From Pseudomonadota bacterium (GTDB taxonomy: Bacteria > Pseudomonadota > Alphaproteobacteria > Acetobacterales > Acetobacteraceae): a stretch of 12,771 nt of DNA. The stretch covers positions 1 through 12,771 of the forward strand of contig JAKBCJ010000098.1 of assembly GCA_021807975.1 (NCBI GenBank), written 5' to 3'. The position numbers were made by a program, and so were the translations under genes. The notes under the pieces are model-generated. The model was given only the letters and a program-made list of their open reading frames with translations. It made no database searches and was not told the DNA's origin. This document shows, piece after piece, positions 1 to 7,579 of this stretch (positions are counted from its first letter, which is position 1; every line of letters begins with the position of its first letter).

Positions 1-927
1 TTCTTCAGCATGACGGCCTCCTCCCGGCGCTGGCCCGCGATCCGCGAACAGTTGAATGCGGTGAAGACGGAAAACCCGGATCGGCTGTACGTGCTGTCGG
101 TCATCGTGCAGCCGGACCGGCGCGACGAACTGGAGGCTGACGGCTGGGTCGTGCATGAAGACCCGACCCGGGCGGTGACGGCGATCGATGCGATGGGCCG
201 GTTCGGTTCGGGATTCGCCGCCAGGACGGGCGCCCCCGCCCCTGTCGTGCCCGCTGTGACCCTCCCGGCGTCGGCCCCGTCCGAGGCCGAGGCGAAGCAA
301 CTGCTGGCGACGGCCGGAATCGCGTCGGCGCCGGAAGCCGCCTGCGCCACGGCGGATGATGCGGTCAGCGCCGCCGAACGGTTCGGCTTCCCGGTGGTCA
401 TGAAAATCCTGTCGCCGGACATTCTGCACAAATCGGAAATCGGCGGCGTGCTGCTGGACGTTGCCGATGCCGGGTCCGTCCGGTCCGGTTTCGCGGTGCT
501 GCTGGAACGCGCCAAGGCCGCTGCTCCAGCCGCGCGCATTGACGGCGTGCTGGTGGCGAAACAACTCAAAGGTGGCGTGGAGTGCATCCTGGGCATCCAC
601 CGCGACCCCGTGTTCGGCCCGATGGCGATGTTCGGCCTGGGCGGCATTTTCGTGGAAGTCCTGAAGGACGTGGTCTTCCACCGCTGCCCCTTCGGCGCCG
701 ACACCGCCGAGGCGATGATCCGCTCCATCAAGGGCGCCCCGCTGCTGCTGGGTGCGCGCGGCCGCAAGAAGGCCGATATCGCGGCTCTGGCGGATATGCT
801 GTCCCGGCTTTCGGCGTTCGCGGTGGCGGCGGGCGATAGATTGGCCTCGGTCGATCTGAACCCGGTGTTCGCGATGCCGGACGGGGAAGGGGCGTTCGCC
901 GTCGATGCGGTGATCGAGCTAGGGTAG
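1..927 (+). CDS. acyl-CoA ligase (NDP/ADP-forming) ATP-grasp part, 5' truncated
   Basis: This is the C-terminal part of an acetate--CoA ligase (ADP-forming)/acyl-CoA synthetase of the NDP-forming type. The family links a carboxylic acid to CoA with nucleotide hydrolysis and is usually about 700 residues long with fused alpha and beta parts. The frame is open from base 1 with no stop, so the Met at base 10 is probably internal and the gene starts left of the window. The first ~70 residues look like the end of the ligase-CoA (alpha-like) part. A linker of Ala/Pro/Val follows, then an ATP-grasp_5 domain to the end, with the hallmarks PVVMKILSPDILHKSEIGGV and, near the C terminus, SVDLNPVFA. It converges on the phn operon and ends before a hairpin, so it is probably a separate unit. 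The family call is firm; the acid substrate cannot be told. Confidence 0.88.
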   Translation, partial: FFSMTASSRRWPAIREQLNAVKTENPDRLYVLSVIVQPDRRDELEADGWVVHEDPTRAVTAIDAMGRFGSGFAARTGAPAPVVPAVTLPASAPSEAEAKQLLATAGIASAPEAACATADDAVSAAERFGFPVVMKILSPDILHKSEIGGVLLDVADAGSVRSGFAVLLERAKAAAPAARIDGVLVAKQLKGGVECILGIHRDPVFGPMAMFGLGGIFVEVLKDVVFHRCPFGADTAEAMIRSIKGAPLLLGARGRKKADIAALADMLSRLSAFAVAAGDRLASVDLNPVFAMPDGEGAFAVDAVIELG

Positions 928-935
928 GACCGGGG

Positions 936-968
936 GGCGCCAGACGGCTGCAAAGCCGTCGAAGCGCC
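936..968. terminator. Hairpin between convergent genes, likely bidirectional terminator
   Basis: A perfect 7-bp stem (GACGGCT at 943-949, AGCCGTC at 954-960) closes a GCAA tetraloop of the GNRA type. An outer 5-bp stem (GGCGC at 936-940, GCGCC at 964-968) is separated from it by a small internal loop. The structure starts 9 bases after the stop of the acyl-CoA ligase gene and ends 2 bases before the stop of the PCC gene on the other strand, so it could serve both transcripts. There is no T-run on either side. It is therefore not a textbook intrinsic terminator, and it may act as a 3' end stabiliser or with Rho. Confidence 0.6.
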
Positions 969-970
969 GC

Positions 971-1795
971 TCAGACCGGCTCCAGCACCAGATCGAACGT
1001 GATCAGCACCGGGTTTTCGCCCTTGACCAGCCAACCCTCATGCACCGAACCGGTCATGTCCACGACCAGCATATCCAGTGCGGCAACCCCGTCGCGGATG
1101 AACCCCTGGCGGACCAGCACCTCGGTCGCGGGATCTGGCACCGAACCGCCGCCGATGAAAGCGGCGCCGATCAGGCTGCCCAGGCTGCCTCTTACCCGCG
1201 CATTCGGGATGCCCTGAACACGGGAAATGGTTTCCAGCGCGGTCAGGATGTCCTCGTTCGGCTTAATCCGAGCGACGATGGCCTGCCCGGAGATGGTGCC
1301 TGACGGTTGAAACAGGGTGAAATTGGTCTCTGCGTCGGGCGCGGTTTCGATCCGGATGGTGCGGAAACCCCGGGCCGTCACCGCCGGTCGATTGGCCAGA
1401 ACCGTATCGCCCGGCAGGATATGCCCGCCGCGCCGCTGCCCGTCCGGTTCGATCCACACCGCATGGCAGTGAATAAACGGCTTGCCGTCCGCCCAGCCAA
1501 ATGTGGCGTTGGCCTGCTCGATCCTTGTCGTGCCTTCGGGCGCTACGGGTGCGGTGAAGTAGGCGACATGGGTTGCATCGTCCGCCGGCCCGGGCATCAC
1601 ATACCGGAACGGATTCAGCTCCGCGCCGGTCAGCGTCACGGTGGCGGACTGAAATCCGGCTTCCACCAGAGGATCGGTTATCGCACGGGTCAGCGTCGCG
1701 CCCGGTTCCAGCGTGTACAGCAGCGTGACCGCATCGCCGCGGAAGCAGTCGATCCGCTGTGGATGCGGCGGGCCGGGTTGTTGCAGCGACCGCAT
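971..1795 (-). CDS. Tandem PCC/DUF296 domain protein at the end of the phn operon
   Basis: A 274-residue protein of unknown function built from two PCC (PPC, DUF296) domains, a fold known from plant AT-hook proteins and bacterial stand-alone proteins. Domain 1 (about residues 14-143) keeps three histidines that fit the metal site of the family: H109 and H111 in PFIHCHAVW, and H125 in GGHILPGD. Domain 2 (about 145-274) has the typical early part (EDILTALETISRVQGIP, then RGSLGSLIGAAF), but at the equivalent late positions it reads VVDMTGSVHEG, so the metal site looks lost. The start at 1795 was chosen because AGGAG lies 7 bases upstream; the open frame runs much further upstream but only through the DUF1045 gene in another frame. 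It lies 71 bp after DUF1045 on the same strand, so it is either the last phn operon gene or has its own weak promoter. No signal peptide is seen, so it is probably cytoplasmic. The fold is likely; the job is unknown. Confidence 0.8.
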   Translation of the reverse strand: MRSLQQPGPPHPQRIDCFRGDAVTLLYTLEPGATLTRAITDPLVEAGFQSATVTLTGAELNPFRYVMPGPADDATHVAYFTAPVAPEGTTRIEQANATFGWADGKPFIHCHAVWIEPDGQRRGGHILPGDTVLANRPAVTARGFRTIRIETAPDAETNFTLFQPSGTISGQAIVARIKPNEDILTALETISRVQGIPNARVRGSLGSLIGAAFIGGGSVPDPATEVLVRQGFIRDGVAALDMLVVDMTGSVHEGWLVKGENPVLITFDLVLEPV

Positions 1796-1823
1796 AGGTG
1801 CTCCTGATGGTTCGATTGCGGAC

Positions 1824-1851
1824 AGGCTAGCGCCAGGGAACGCCGGGTCAA
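1824..1851 (-). promoter_or_regulatory. Possible internal promoter for the PCC gene
   Basis: In the 71-bp gap between the DUF1045 and PCC genes, the minus strand carries TTGACC (1846-1851, five of six bases of the -35 consensus). A 16-bp spacer separates it from TAGCCT (1824-1829, three of six bases of the -10 consensus). This is the only gap of this size inside the operon. The match is weak at -10 and could be chance. Confidence 0.3.
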
Positions 1852-1866
1852 TGGGCTGGGCGGGCG

Positions 1867-2538
1867 TTACCCGCGCAGCCGAAAGCGTTCCGCCAGCGTG
1901 AACGCCGCGCCGGGGGCCGCTTGGGTAATCAGACAGACGTCCTCCACCCGCCGGGGCAAGGCCAGGGGGAATTCGAACCAAGCCTCCGCGGCGGGCATGA
2001 GCCTCGCTTTCTCCGCTTCCGACAACCGCCGGGTCAGGGTCATGTGGAAGAACCACGACCCGAAAACATAGGGATATCCCCAGCGGACCAGCATCGCATC
2101 CTGTTCCGGCGACAGCTTCGCCTTGCGGCGGCGCGCCAGTTCGTCGGGACCGGGTGGCTGACGAAACGAATCCAGTTGCTCCACGCAGGTATCCGCCAGC
2201 GCCTGCAACGGCGGACATGGCGACGTTTCGCGCAACGCCAGGAAACCGTGCAAATCGACGACCTCCAGCCCGGGCAGATCGAACGGCGCGATCCTGGCCG
2301 TCATTTCCCGCACCGCCGACATCAGCGTCCGCCAGTCGCCAACCAGCCGCATCGGCGGCTTCAACGTGGCATGAAACCCATAGACGCGCGGTTCGGCGGT
2401 GATCGCATGGATATCGGGCACATCGGGCTGCCGGACCGGCGCGTTGGTGACGATATCCCGCCCCAGCCACGCGGCCCCGGCGGTGGTCAGCGGATCGTTG
2501 GCAGCCGGAGCATAGTACAGCGCGACTCTGGCCGTCAT
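1867..2538 (-). CDS. DUF1045 phosphonate-operon protein, 2H phosphoesterase superfamily
   Basis: A 223-residue protein of the DUF1045 family, known from C-P lyase operons (TIGR03223-type phosphonate metabolism protein). Two HxT motifs spaced about 110 residues apart mark the two-histidine (2H) phosphoesterase fold: H56-A-T58 in YGFHATLKPP and H165-M-T167 in WFFHMTLTRR. Members of that superfamily open cyclic phosphates on ribose. The C-P lyase product is 5-phosphoribosyl 1,2-cyclic phosphate, normally opened by PhnP (a beta-lactamase-fold enzyme absent here). I therefore infer that this protein may do the PhnP step; this is not shown by the sequence. Its ATG overlaps the phnM stop by one base (TGATG), which implies translational coupling. 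It is cytoplasmic, with no signal peptide. The family is sure; the reaction is inferred. Confidence 0.9.
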   Translation of the reverse strand: MTARVALYYAPAANDPLTTAGAAWLGRDIVTNAPVRQPDVPDIHAITAEPRVYGFHATLKPPMRLVGDWRTLMSAVREMTARIAPFDLPGLEVVDLHGFLALRETSPCPPLQALADTCVEQLDSFRQPPGPDELARRRKAKLSPEQDAMLVRWGYPYVFGSWFFHMTLTRRLSEAEKARLMPAAEAWFEFPLALPRRVEDVCLITQAAPGAAFTLAERFRLRG

Positions 2539-3677
2539 CAGATCACCCGCTCCCCGTCGCTCCAGACCTGCCGGACGATCGGCAGCGTTCCGTGCAGGCG
2601 GATACGCACCGCATCGGCGCGCAACCCTGTTTCTAACCGGCCCCGGTCGGGCAAGCCGGACATCCGGGCGGGATGGTCGGATACCATGGCGATGGCGGCG
2701 GGAAGGGTCAGGCCGTGTTCACGAACGCACTGGAACGCGGCCTCGATCAGGCTGGGCGGCACGTAGTCGGATGCGAAGGCATCGACCGAACCGGCCCGCA
2801 CCAGATCGGCCGCCGACACGTTGCCGGAGTGGGAACCGCCGCGCACGATGTTCGGCGCCCCGGCGATCACCGCCATGCCAGCCGCCTTCGCCGCCTTCGC
2901 CGCTTCCATGGTCACCGGGAACTCGCTGATCCTGATCCCGTCGGCGGCGTTTTCGGCGATTTCTTCCACCGTGCGATCGTCGTGGCTGGCCAGCGCGATG
3001 CTGGTGCCGCGTACCCGATCCAGCAGGGCCTTGCGGTTGGGATCGCGCAACCGCACACGCTGGGCCTGCATTTCGCCGATCCGGCGTTCTACCGTCACTT
3101 CATCCAGGCCACCCTGGCGCCGCAGCTTGCGGTAGAAATCCATGTTGGCGTACTGGCCGACACCGGGGCTGTGGTCCATCAGGCTGATCATGCGGACCAG
3201 CGGATGGTCGGCCACCGGATCGAACAGGTCCAACACATCGGTCGCCGGTACCTCGCAGCGCAAATGCAGGAAGTGCTGCGATTTCAACAGCCTGGCCTCG
3301 GTCAGCGCGTCCAGATCGACCACGCCGTCCTGAAAGGTTTTGATCCGTTCCTTGTCGAAGCCCAGGTCGCCCAGGCACAGCGCATCCAGCACCGTGGTCA
3401 CGCCGGCCGCCGCGCATTGCGCATCGTGCGCCACCATGGCGGAGCGAGACGGCCAGCGCGCCAAACTGCGCGGCTGCACCTGGCGTTCCAAATTGTCGGT
3501 ATGAACATCGACCACACCGGGGATTACATAATCGCCGCCGACGTCGATCGCGTTGCGCAGCGCGGAGGGCCCCGGCTGAATGTCAGCGATGACGCGCCCA
3601 TTCATGACAATCGTGCCGGTCAGAATTTCGTCGCGCAGAACCAGGATCGCGTTGGTCAGGATCGTCTCTTGCGTCAT
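2538..3677 (-). CDS. phnM: PhnM, ribose 1-methylphosphonate 5-triphosphate diphosphatase
   Basis: A 379-residue amidohydrolase-superfamily enzyme, close to the E. coli PhnM length of 378. It removes pyrophosphate from alpha-D-ribose 1-phosphonate 5-triphosphate, giving the 5-phosphate that PhnJ cleaves. Metal-site candidates are visible: H59 and D61 in VDVHTDNLER, H138 in FLHLRCEV, H232-D-D in ASHDDRT, and D304 in FASDY. The motif GAPNIVRGGSHSGN (273-286) is also typical of the family. The ATG overlaps the phnL stop by four bases (ATGA), and AGGAAG lies just upstream within phnL. It is the operon copy; a diverged paralogue sits beside phnF at 8876-10012. By position among phnL and the DUF1045 gene, this one is the classical PhnM. 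Confidence 0.96.
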   Translation of the reverse strand: MTQETILTNAILVLRDEILTGTIVMNGRVIADIQPGPSALRNAIDVGGDYVIPGVVDVHTDNLERQVQPRSLARWPSRSAMVAHDAQCAAAGVTTVLDALCLGDLGFDKERIKTFQDGVVDLDALTEARLLKSQHFLHLRCEVPATDVLDLFDPVADHPLVRMISLMDHSPGVGQYANMDFYRKLRRQGGLDEVTVERRIGEMQAQRVRLRDPNRKALLDRVRGTSIALASHDDRTVEEIAENAADGIRISEFPVTMEAAKAAKAAGMAVIAGAPNIVRGGSHSGNVSAADLVRAGSVDAFASDYVPPSLIEAAFQCVREHGLTLPAAIAMVSDHPARMSGLPDRGRLETGLRADAVRIRLHGTLPIVRQVWSDGERVI

Positions 3678-4357
3678 GCGGCTTCCTGGCAGGGAGTCAT
3701 GGTAAACAGGCGGTCGGCGATGGCGTCACGGACATCGGCGTCGTGGCAGATCGCGACGATGGCGATGCCGAGCGCTTTGGCATCGCGCACCATCCCTACC
3801 ACAACCGCTCGGTTTTCCGCATCCAAAGAAGCCGTGGGTTCGTCCAGCAGCAGAATTGGGTGGCGGGCGATGAAGCCGCGCGCCAGGTTGATGCGTTGCT
3901 GCTCGCCGCCCGAAAATGTGGCAGGGGGGATCGCATGCAGCCGTTCGGGGATATTCAACCGCTTCAGCAGGGCGCGGGCGTGCTGGCGTCCATCGCCACC
4001 GCGCGCCTGTTCGGCGACGATATCCAGCGCGGACACGCGGGGCACGACGCGCAGGAACTGGCTGACATAGCCCAGCGTCTCCCGCCGGACAGCCAGTATG
4101 GCGCGTGGATCGGCTCTGGCGATATCGGTCATTTCGCCGCGATGGCGGATCAGGATTTGGCCGGCATCCGCGCGGTAGTTGCCGTAAAGGCTGCGCATCA
4201 GGGTGGATTTGCCGGTCCCCGACGGGCCGGTCAGGACCACGCACTCGCCCGCGCTGACGGTCAGATCGATGTCGCGCAGCACCGGCATGCGCAGGCCGCC
4301 CCGCAAATGCAGGGTGAAGGTTTTCGCCAGTCCACGGGTCCGCAGCATGATCGTCAT
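3674..4357 (-). CDS. phnL: PhnL, C-P lyase ABC-type ATPase
   Basis: A 227-residue ABC ATPase, matching E. coli PhnL (226 residues). It is required with PhnG, PhnH and PhnI to attach the phosphonate to the ribose of a nucleoside triphosphate, and it binds the C-P lyase core complex; it is not a transporter subunit. Walker A is GPSGTGKST (44-52), the Q-loop Gln is about residue 100, the signature is FSGGEQQR (148-155), and Walker B is ILLLDEP (168-174), followed by the D-loop SLD. The chosen ATG overlaps the phnK stop by four bases (ATGA). A second ATG three codons later is possible. It is flanked by phnK and phnM in the usual order. Confidence 0.96.
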   Translation of the reverse strand: MTIMLRTRGLAKTFTLHLRGGLRMPVLRDIDLTVSAGECVVLTGPSGTGKSTLMRSLYGNYRADAGQILIRHRGEMTDIARADPRAILAVRRETLGYVSQFLRVVPRVSALDIVAEQARGGDGRQHARALLKRLNIPERLHAIPPATFSGGEQQRINLARGFIARHPILLLDEPTASLDAENRAVVVGMVRDAKALGIAIVAICHDADVRDAIADRLFTMTPCQEAA

Positions 4358-5130
4358 GCGCTGAGCACCGAACTGACCAGCAACTGCGTATAAGGGTGTT
4401 GCGGATCGTCCAACACCTGATCGGTCAGCCCCGTTTCCACGATCCGGCCTCGCTGCATCACCGCGATCCGGTGCGCCAGCAGGCGCGCCACGGCGATATC
4501 GTGGGTGACCAGCACCACCGCGATCCCAAGCCGGGCGACCAGCGAGCGGATCAAGTCGAGCAGCCGGGCCTGGACCGAAACATCCAGACCCCCGGTCGGT
4601 TCGTCCATGAACACAAGCCGCGGATGCGTCACCAGCGTGCGGGCGATCTGCAGGCGTTGCAGCATCCCACCCGAGAAAGCGCGCGGCAGATCGTCGATCC
4701 GTCCCGCATCGATCTCTACCTGCCCAAGCCAGTCCAGCGCTGCCGCTCGGATATCGCCGTAGTGGCGGGCGCCTTGCGCCATCAGCCGCTCCCCGACGTT
4801 GCCGCCGGCGCTGACCGTCATGCGCAGGTTCTGGCGCGGGTCCTGATGCACGAACCCCCAGTCAGAGCGATGCAGCGTCCGCAACAGCGGCGCCGGCATC
4901 GCGTGGACATCGTGCACCCGGTCGCCGGGGTCGCGATACCAAACCGAACCGCGATCGGGTTTCAACCGCCCGGACAGCACGTTCAGCAGCGTGGTCTTGC
5001 CCGACCCGGATTCGCCCACGATCGCCAGCATCTCCCCCGGCCAAAGATCGACCTCTACATCCGCCAGCGCGGGGATCGCGCCGAACGCCACAACAAGACC
5101 CCGGCCGGATAGTAAAGCGGGGTCGGTCAT
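4354..5130 (-). CDS. phnK: PhnK, C-P lyase core-associated ABC ATPase
   Basis: A 258-residue ABC ATPase of the PhnK type (E. coli 252 residues). In E. coli it docks on PhnJ in the PhnGHIJ core and is thought to drive conformational change during the cycle. Walker A is GESGSGKTT (39-47), the Q-loop reads VHQDP (94-98), the signature is FSGGMLQR (152-159), Walker B is LVFMDEP (172-178), and the switch histidine is H210 in LVTHD. The C-terminal DPQHPYTQLLVSSVL resembles the tail of oligopeptide-type ATPases, a known PhnK trait. The frame stays open upstream into phnJ, but the ATG at 5130 overlaps the phnJ stop by four bases and has GGGAGG 7 bases upstream, so the longer version is rejected. Confidence 0.96.
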   Translation of the reverse strand: MTDPALLSGRGLVVAFGAIPALADVEVDLWPGEMLAIVGESGSGKTTLLNVLSGRLKPDRGSVWYRDPGDRVHDVHAMPAPLLRTLHRSDWGFVHQDPRQNLRMTVSAGGNVGERLMAQGARHYGDIRAAALDWLGQVEIDAGRIDDLPRAFSGGMLQRLQIARTLVTHPRLVFMDEPTGGLDVSVQARLLDLIRSLVARLGIAVVLVTHDIAVARLLAHRIAVMQRGRIVETGLTDQVLDDPQHPYTQLLVSSVLSA

Positions 5131-5960
5131 TCCGCTGCCTCCCGGCGGCGGGAACAATGGTCGGTGTCGGAACAAACGTACAAACGTTCGCCCGTATCGT
5201 CGGTCACCACCTCGTCCAGATAGGAGTCGGTGGCGCCGCACAACCCGCACGGATACGGCGCGTTGATCGTCCGGAACGGATGATCCTGGAAGTCCAGCGA
5301 CGTCACCCGTGTCCAGGGTGGAATCGCGTAGATCCGCTTTTCCCGTCCGGCGCCGAACAACTGCAAGGCCGGCATCATGTCCATCTTGGGATTGTCGAAC
5401 GCCGGAATCGGGCTGGGCGACATCAAGTAACGACCGTTCACCATCACCGGATAATCGTAGCTGATGGATATCTGGCCGAAACGAGCGATATCCTCGTACA
5501 GTTTCACATGCATCAACCCGTAATCCGCCAGCCCGTGCATGCGCCTGGTTTCAACGCGGCTGGACTCAAGGCGGAACAGCGGCTCCGGTTGCGGCACCTG
5601 ATAAACGATGATCTGGTCTTCGCGCAGTTTCGTCTCCGGAATCCGGTGCCGGGTCTGGATCACCGTTGCATCAGCCGTCGCCGTGGTGGTGGCAACGCCG
5701 GCGGTACGGGCGAAAAACCGGCGGATCGACACTGCGTTGGTCGTGTCATCGGCGCCCTGGTCGATCACCTTCAGGACGTCGCCAGCACCCAGGATCGACG
5801 CCGTGACCTGAATCCCGCCCGTTCCCCACCCGTATGGCAGAGGCATTTCCCGCGATCCGAACGGCACCTGATGGCCGGGAATGGCCACCGCCTTCAACAG
5901 CGACCGGCGGATCATCCGTTTCGTCTGTTCATCCAAATACGCGAAATTATACCCTTTCAT
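5127..5960 (-). CDS. phnJ: PhnJ, radical SAM carbon-phosphorus lyase
   Basis: A 277-residue catalytic subunit of C-P lyase (E. coli 281 residues). With S-adenosylmethionine and a [4Fe-4S] cluster it cleaves the C-P bond of ribose 1-phosphonate 5-phosphate, releasing the alkane and the 1,2-cyclic phosphate. All four functional cysteines of the E. coli enzyme (241, 244, 266, 272) have counterparts: C238, C241, C263 and C269, in PYPCGLCGATDSYLDEV and YVCSDTDHC. The glycine proposed to carry the radical (Gly32 in E. coli) matches G29 in AIPGHQVPFGSREMP. Nothing essential is missing, so the pathway should be active. The ATG overlaps the phnI stop by four bases. Confidence 0.98.
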   Translation of the reverse strand: MKGYNFAYLDEQTKRMIRRSLLKAVAIPGHQVPFGSREMPLPYGWGTGGIQVTASILGAGDVLKVIDQGADDTTNAVSIRRFFARTAGVATTTATADATVIQTRHRIPETKLREDQIIVYQVPQPEPLFRLESSRVETRRMHGLADYGLMHVKLYEDIARFGQISISYDYPVMVNGRYLMSPSPIPAFDNPKMDMMPALQLFGAGREKRIYAIPPWTRVTSLDFQDHPFRTINAPYPCGLCGATDSYLDEVVTDDTGERLYVCSDTDHCSRRREAAE

Positions 5961-7027
5961 TCCGCCGTCCCCCGCCGGGCGCGCATCCCGCGCACGTTCC
6001 GCAGCTCGCTTTGGAAATCGACGTAATGCGGTAGTTTCAAATGCTCAACAAAACCCGTCGCCTCGATATTATCCGAGTGATACAGTACGAATTCCACATT
6101 CTGTGCCGGTGCCGTTACATCCTCCCCCAGTTCTTCCGCCCGCAGCGCCCGATCTACCAGCGCCATCGCCATCGCCTTGCGTTCCCCGAAGCCGAATACC
6201 AGCCCGTAACCGCGGGTGAACCGCGGCGGCACGGTTTTGGAACCCTGGAACTGGTTGACCATCTGGCACTCGGTCAGCACCACATCGCCGATATCGATGG
6301 CGAAACCAAGCTCCGGCGGCTCAATCTCCACCGATACTTCGCCCATGCGGATTTCCCCGGCGAACGGATGGGTCCCGCCATAGCCGCGTTGGGTGGAGTA
6401 GCCCATGCCCAGCAGAAAACCCTCGTCGCCACGCGCCAACGCCTGCAAGCGAACGTCGCGGTTGGCCGGGAACGTCAGCGGTTGGCGCGTCAGGTCGCCG
6501 GGTTCCCGGTCCGACGCGATATCAGGCTCGATGATGCCTTCCTGCCCGAGGATATCCGTTACACGCGGCATCGCTTCCGCATCGGCCGGCGCCACGGGTC
6601 CGGGTGCCACGGCTTCGTCGTCCAGCAAGGAGAAATCCAGCAGACGGTGCGTATAGTCATACGTAGGGCCAAGCATCTGACCGCCCGGCAAATCCTTGAA
6701 GATCGCTGAAATCCGCCGCTCGATCCGCATTCCACCGGTATCGACTGGTTTGCTGTGGGCAAAGCGCGGCAGGGTGGTGCGATAGGCGCGCAGCAGGAAC
6801 GCCGCCTCGATCAGGTCGCCCTGCGCCTGTTTGATCGCCAGCGCGGCGAGTTGCGGATCGTACAGCGATCCCTCCGCCATCACCCGATCGACCGCCCGGC
6901 CCATTTGCTGCTGGATTTGGGCGACACTCAGCGGCGGCACCGCCGGATCGCCGCGGCGTTCCTCCGCCAGCCAGCCATGGGCGGCATCGATGGCGCGTTC
7001 CCCACCTTTGACGGCGACATAAGCCAT
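5957..7027 (-). CDS. phnI: PhnI, C-P lyase core subunit (nucleosidase-type)
   Basis: A 356-residue core subunit (E. coli 354 residues). PhnI alone splits the base from purine nucleoside triphosphates. With PhnG, PhnH and PhnL it exchanges adenine for phosphonate to make ribose 1-phosphonate 5-triphosphate. Family features are the N-terminal MAYVAVKGGERAID, the region GMGYSTQRGYGGTHPFAGE (207-225), and H329/H334 in EHLKLPHYVDF, which fit the metal-binding His328/His333 pair reported at the E. coli PhnI-PhnJ interface. The start is fixed by a perfect AAGGAGG 8 bases upstream and by the family N terminus. Only 3 bases separate it from the phnH stop. Confidence 0.97.
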   Translation of the reverse strand: MAYVAVKGGERAIDAAHGWLAEERRGDPAVPPLSVAQIQQQMGRAVDRVMAEGSLYDPQLAALAIKQAQGDLIEAAFLLRAYRTTLPRFAHSKPVDTGGMRIERRISAIFKDLPGGQMLGPTYDYTHRLLDFSLLDDEAVAPGPVAPADAEAMPRVTDILGQEGIIEPDIASDREPGDLTRQPLTFPANRDVRLQALARGDEGFLLGMGYSTQRGYGGTHPFAGEIRMGEVSVEIEPPELGFAIDIGDVVLTECQMVNQFQGSKTVPPRFTRGYGLVFGFGERKAMAMALVDRALRAEELGEDVTAPAQNVEFVLYHSDNIEATGFVEHLKLPHYVDFQSELRNVRGMRARRGTAE

Positions 7028-7030
7028 GGT

Positions 7031-7579
7031 TCAGGCCTCCTTGACGGAAACGCCGCGCGGCAGCGCGGTCAGCGTGTTGCCGGCGCACAGGATCAGGTCG
7101 ATGCCGCGCGGGAACAGCGCATGATTGCGCTGCCAGATCGAGGCAAAATCGTCCGGCAGCCCGGCGATGCGGATAACGGCCGGCTCCCGCAGTCCGGGGC
7201 CTGCCAGACGATAGGCCCGCCCGCCCGTCAACGATGCGACCTGAACGACAATAGTGGCCGAGGTTTCGGGCATTTCATCGGTTCCCGCCGGAAACGCGTT
7301 CAGATCGGGAAGCGACAGCGCCATGGCGAAGCTGGCCCCTTTGGGGGCGCCGGTATGGAATTCGATCCACGGGCGCGCGGCCGCGGCAAGCGGGTCCAGC
7401 CACAGCGGGGTTTCGTGATCCAGCAACGTCAGCAACACCGCCGCCGCCGCGTCGCATAGCGGGGCGGGGGCGGTTGCCCCGAACACGGACTGAACCCGCC
7501 CGGGCCGGGCCATGGCGTCCAGAATGGTTCGGAAGCAAGCTTGGGCGTCGGCGACAGGATCGGCGAAACCGGGGGTCAT
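7031..7579 (-). CDS. phnH: PhnH, C-P lyase core subunit
   Basis: A 182-residue PhnH (E. coli 194 residues). It is a structural subunit of the PhnG2H2I2J2 core and is needed for the first step with PhnG, PhnI and PhnL. Family features are the N-terminal AQACFRTILDAMARPGRVQ, LLTLLDHETPLWLDP, and the C-terminal GIDLILCAGNTLTALPRG. The frame is open upstream into phnG, but the ATG at 7579 forms an ATGA overlap with the phnG stop and gives the family length, so the longer start is rejected. No strong ribosome binding site is seen, so it probably depends on translational coupling to phnG. Confidence 0.95.
   Translation of the reverse strand: MTPGFADPVADAQACFRTILDAMARPGRVQSVFGATAPAPLCDAAAAVLLTLLDHETPLWLDPLAAAARPWIEFHTGAPKGASFAMALSLPDLNAFPAGTDEMPETSATIVVQVASLTGGRAYRLAGPGLREPAVIRIAGLPDDFASIWQRNHALFPRGIDLILCAGNTLTALPRGVSVKEA
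7036..7042 (-). promoter_or_regulatory. Perfect Shine-Dalgarno for phnI
   Basis: AAGGAGG on the minus strand lies 8 bases upstream of the phnI ATG and inside the last codons of phnH. It is the strongest ribosome binding site in the operon. It fixes the phnI start and may give PhnI a re-initiation boost where the genes do not overlap. Confidence 0.8.

Noticed and set aside
1796..2470. N-terminal extension of the PCC protein to about 499 residues
   Set aside because: The extra ~225 residues are antisense-frame readings of the DUF1045 gene with low-complexity composition. A good AGGAG precedes the ATG at 1795, and the PCC domains start right after it.
2673..4070. Plus-strand open frame of 465 residues opposite phnM and phnL
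   Set aside because: It is a shadow frame typical of GC-rich DNA. It has His/Arg/Gln-rich composition, no recognisable motif and no ribosome binding site, while both opposite genes are certain.
3674..5130. PhnK and PhnL as transporter ATPases
   Set aside because: Both have ABC motifs, but there is no permease or binding protein in the locus, and the order J-K-L-M marks them as C-P lyase accessory ATPases.
5131..5250. Longer PhnK start at 5250
   Set aside because: It would lie within phnJ. The ATG at 5130 has the ATGA overlap, a good GGGAGG and the family length.
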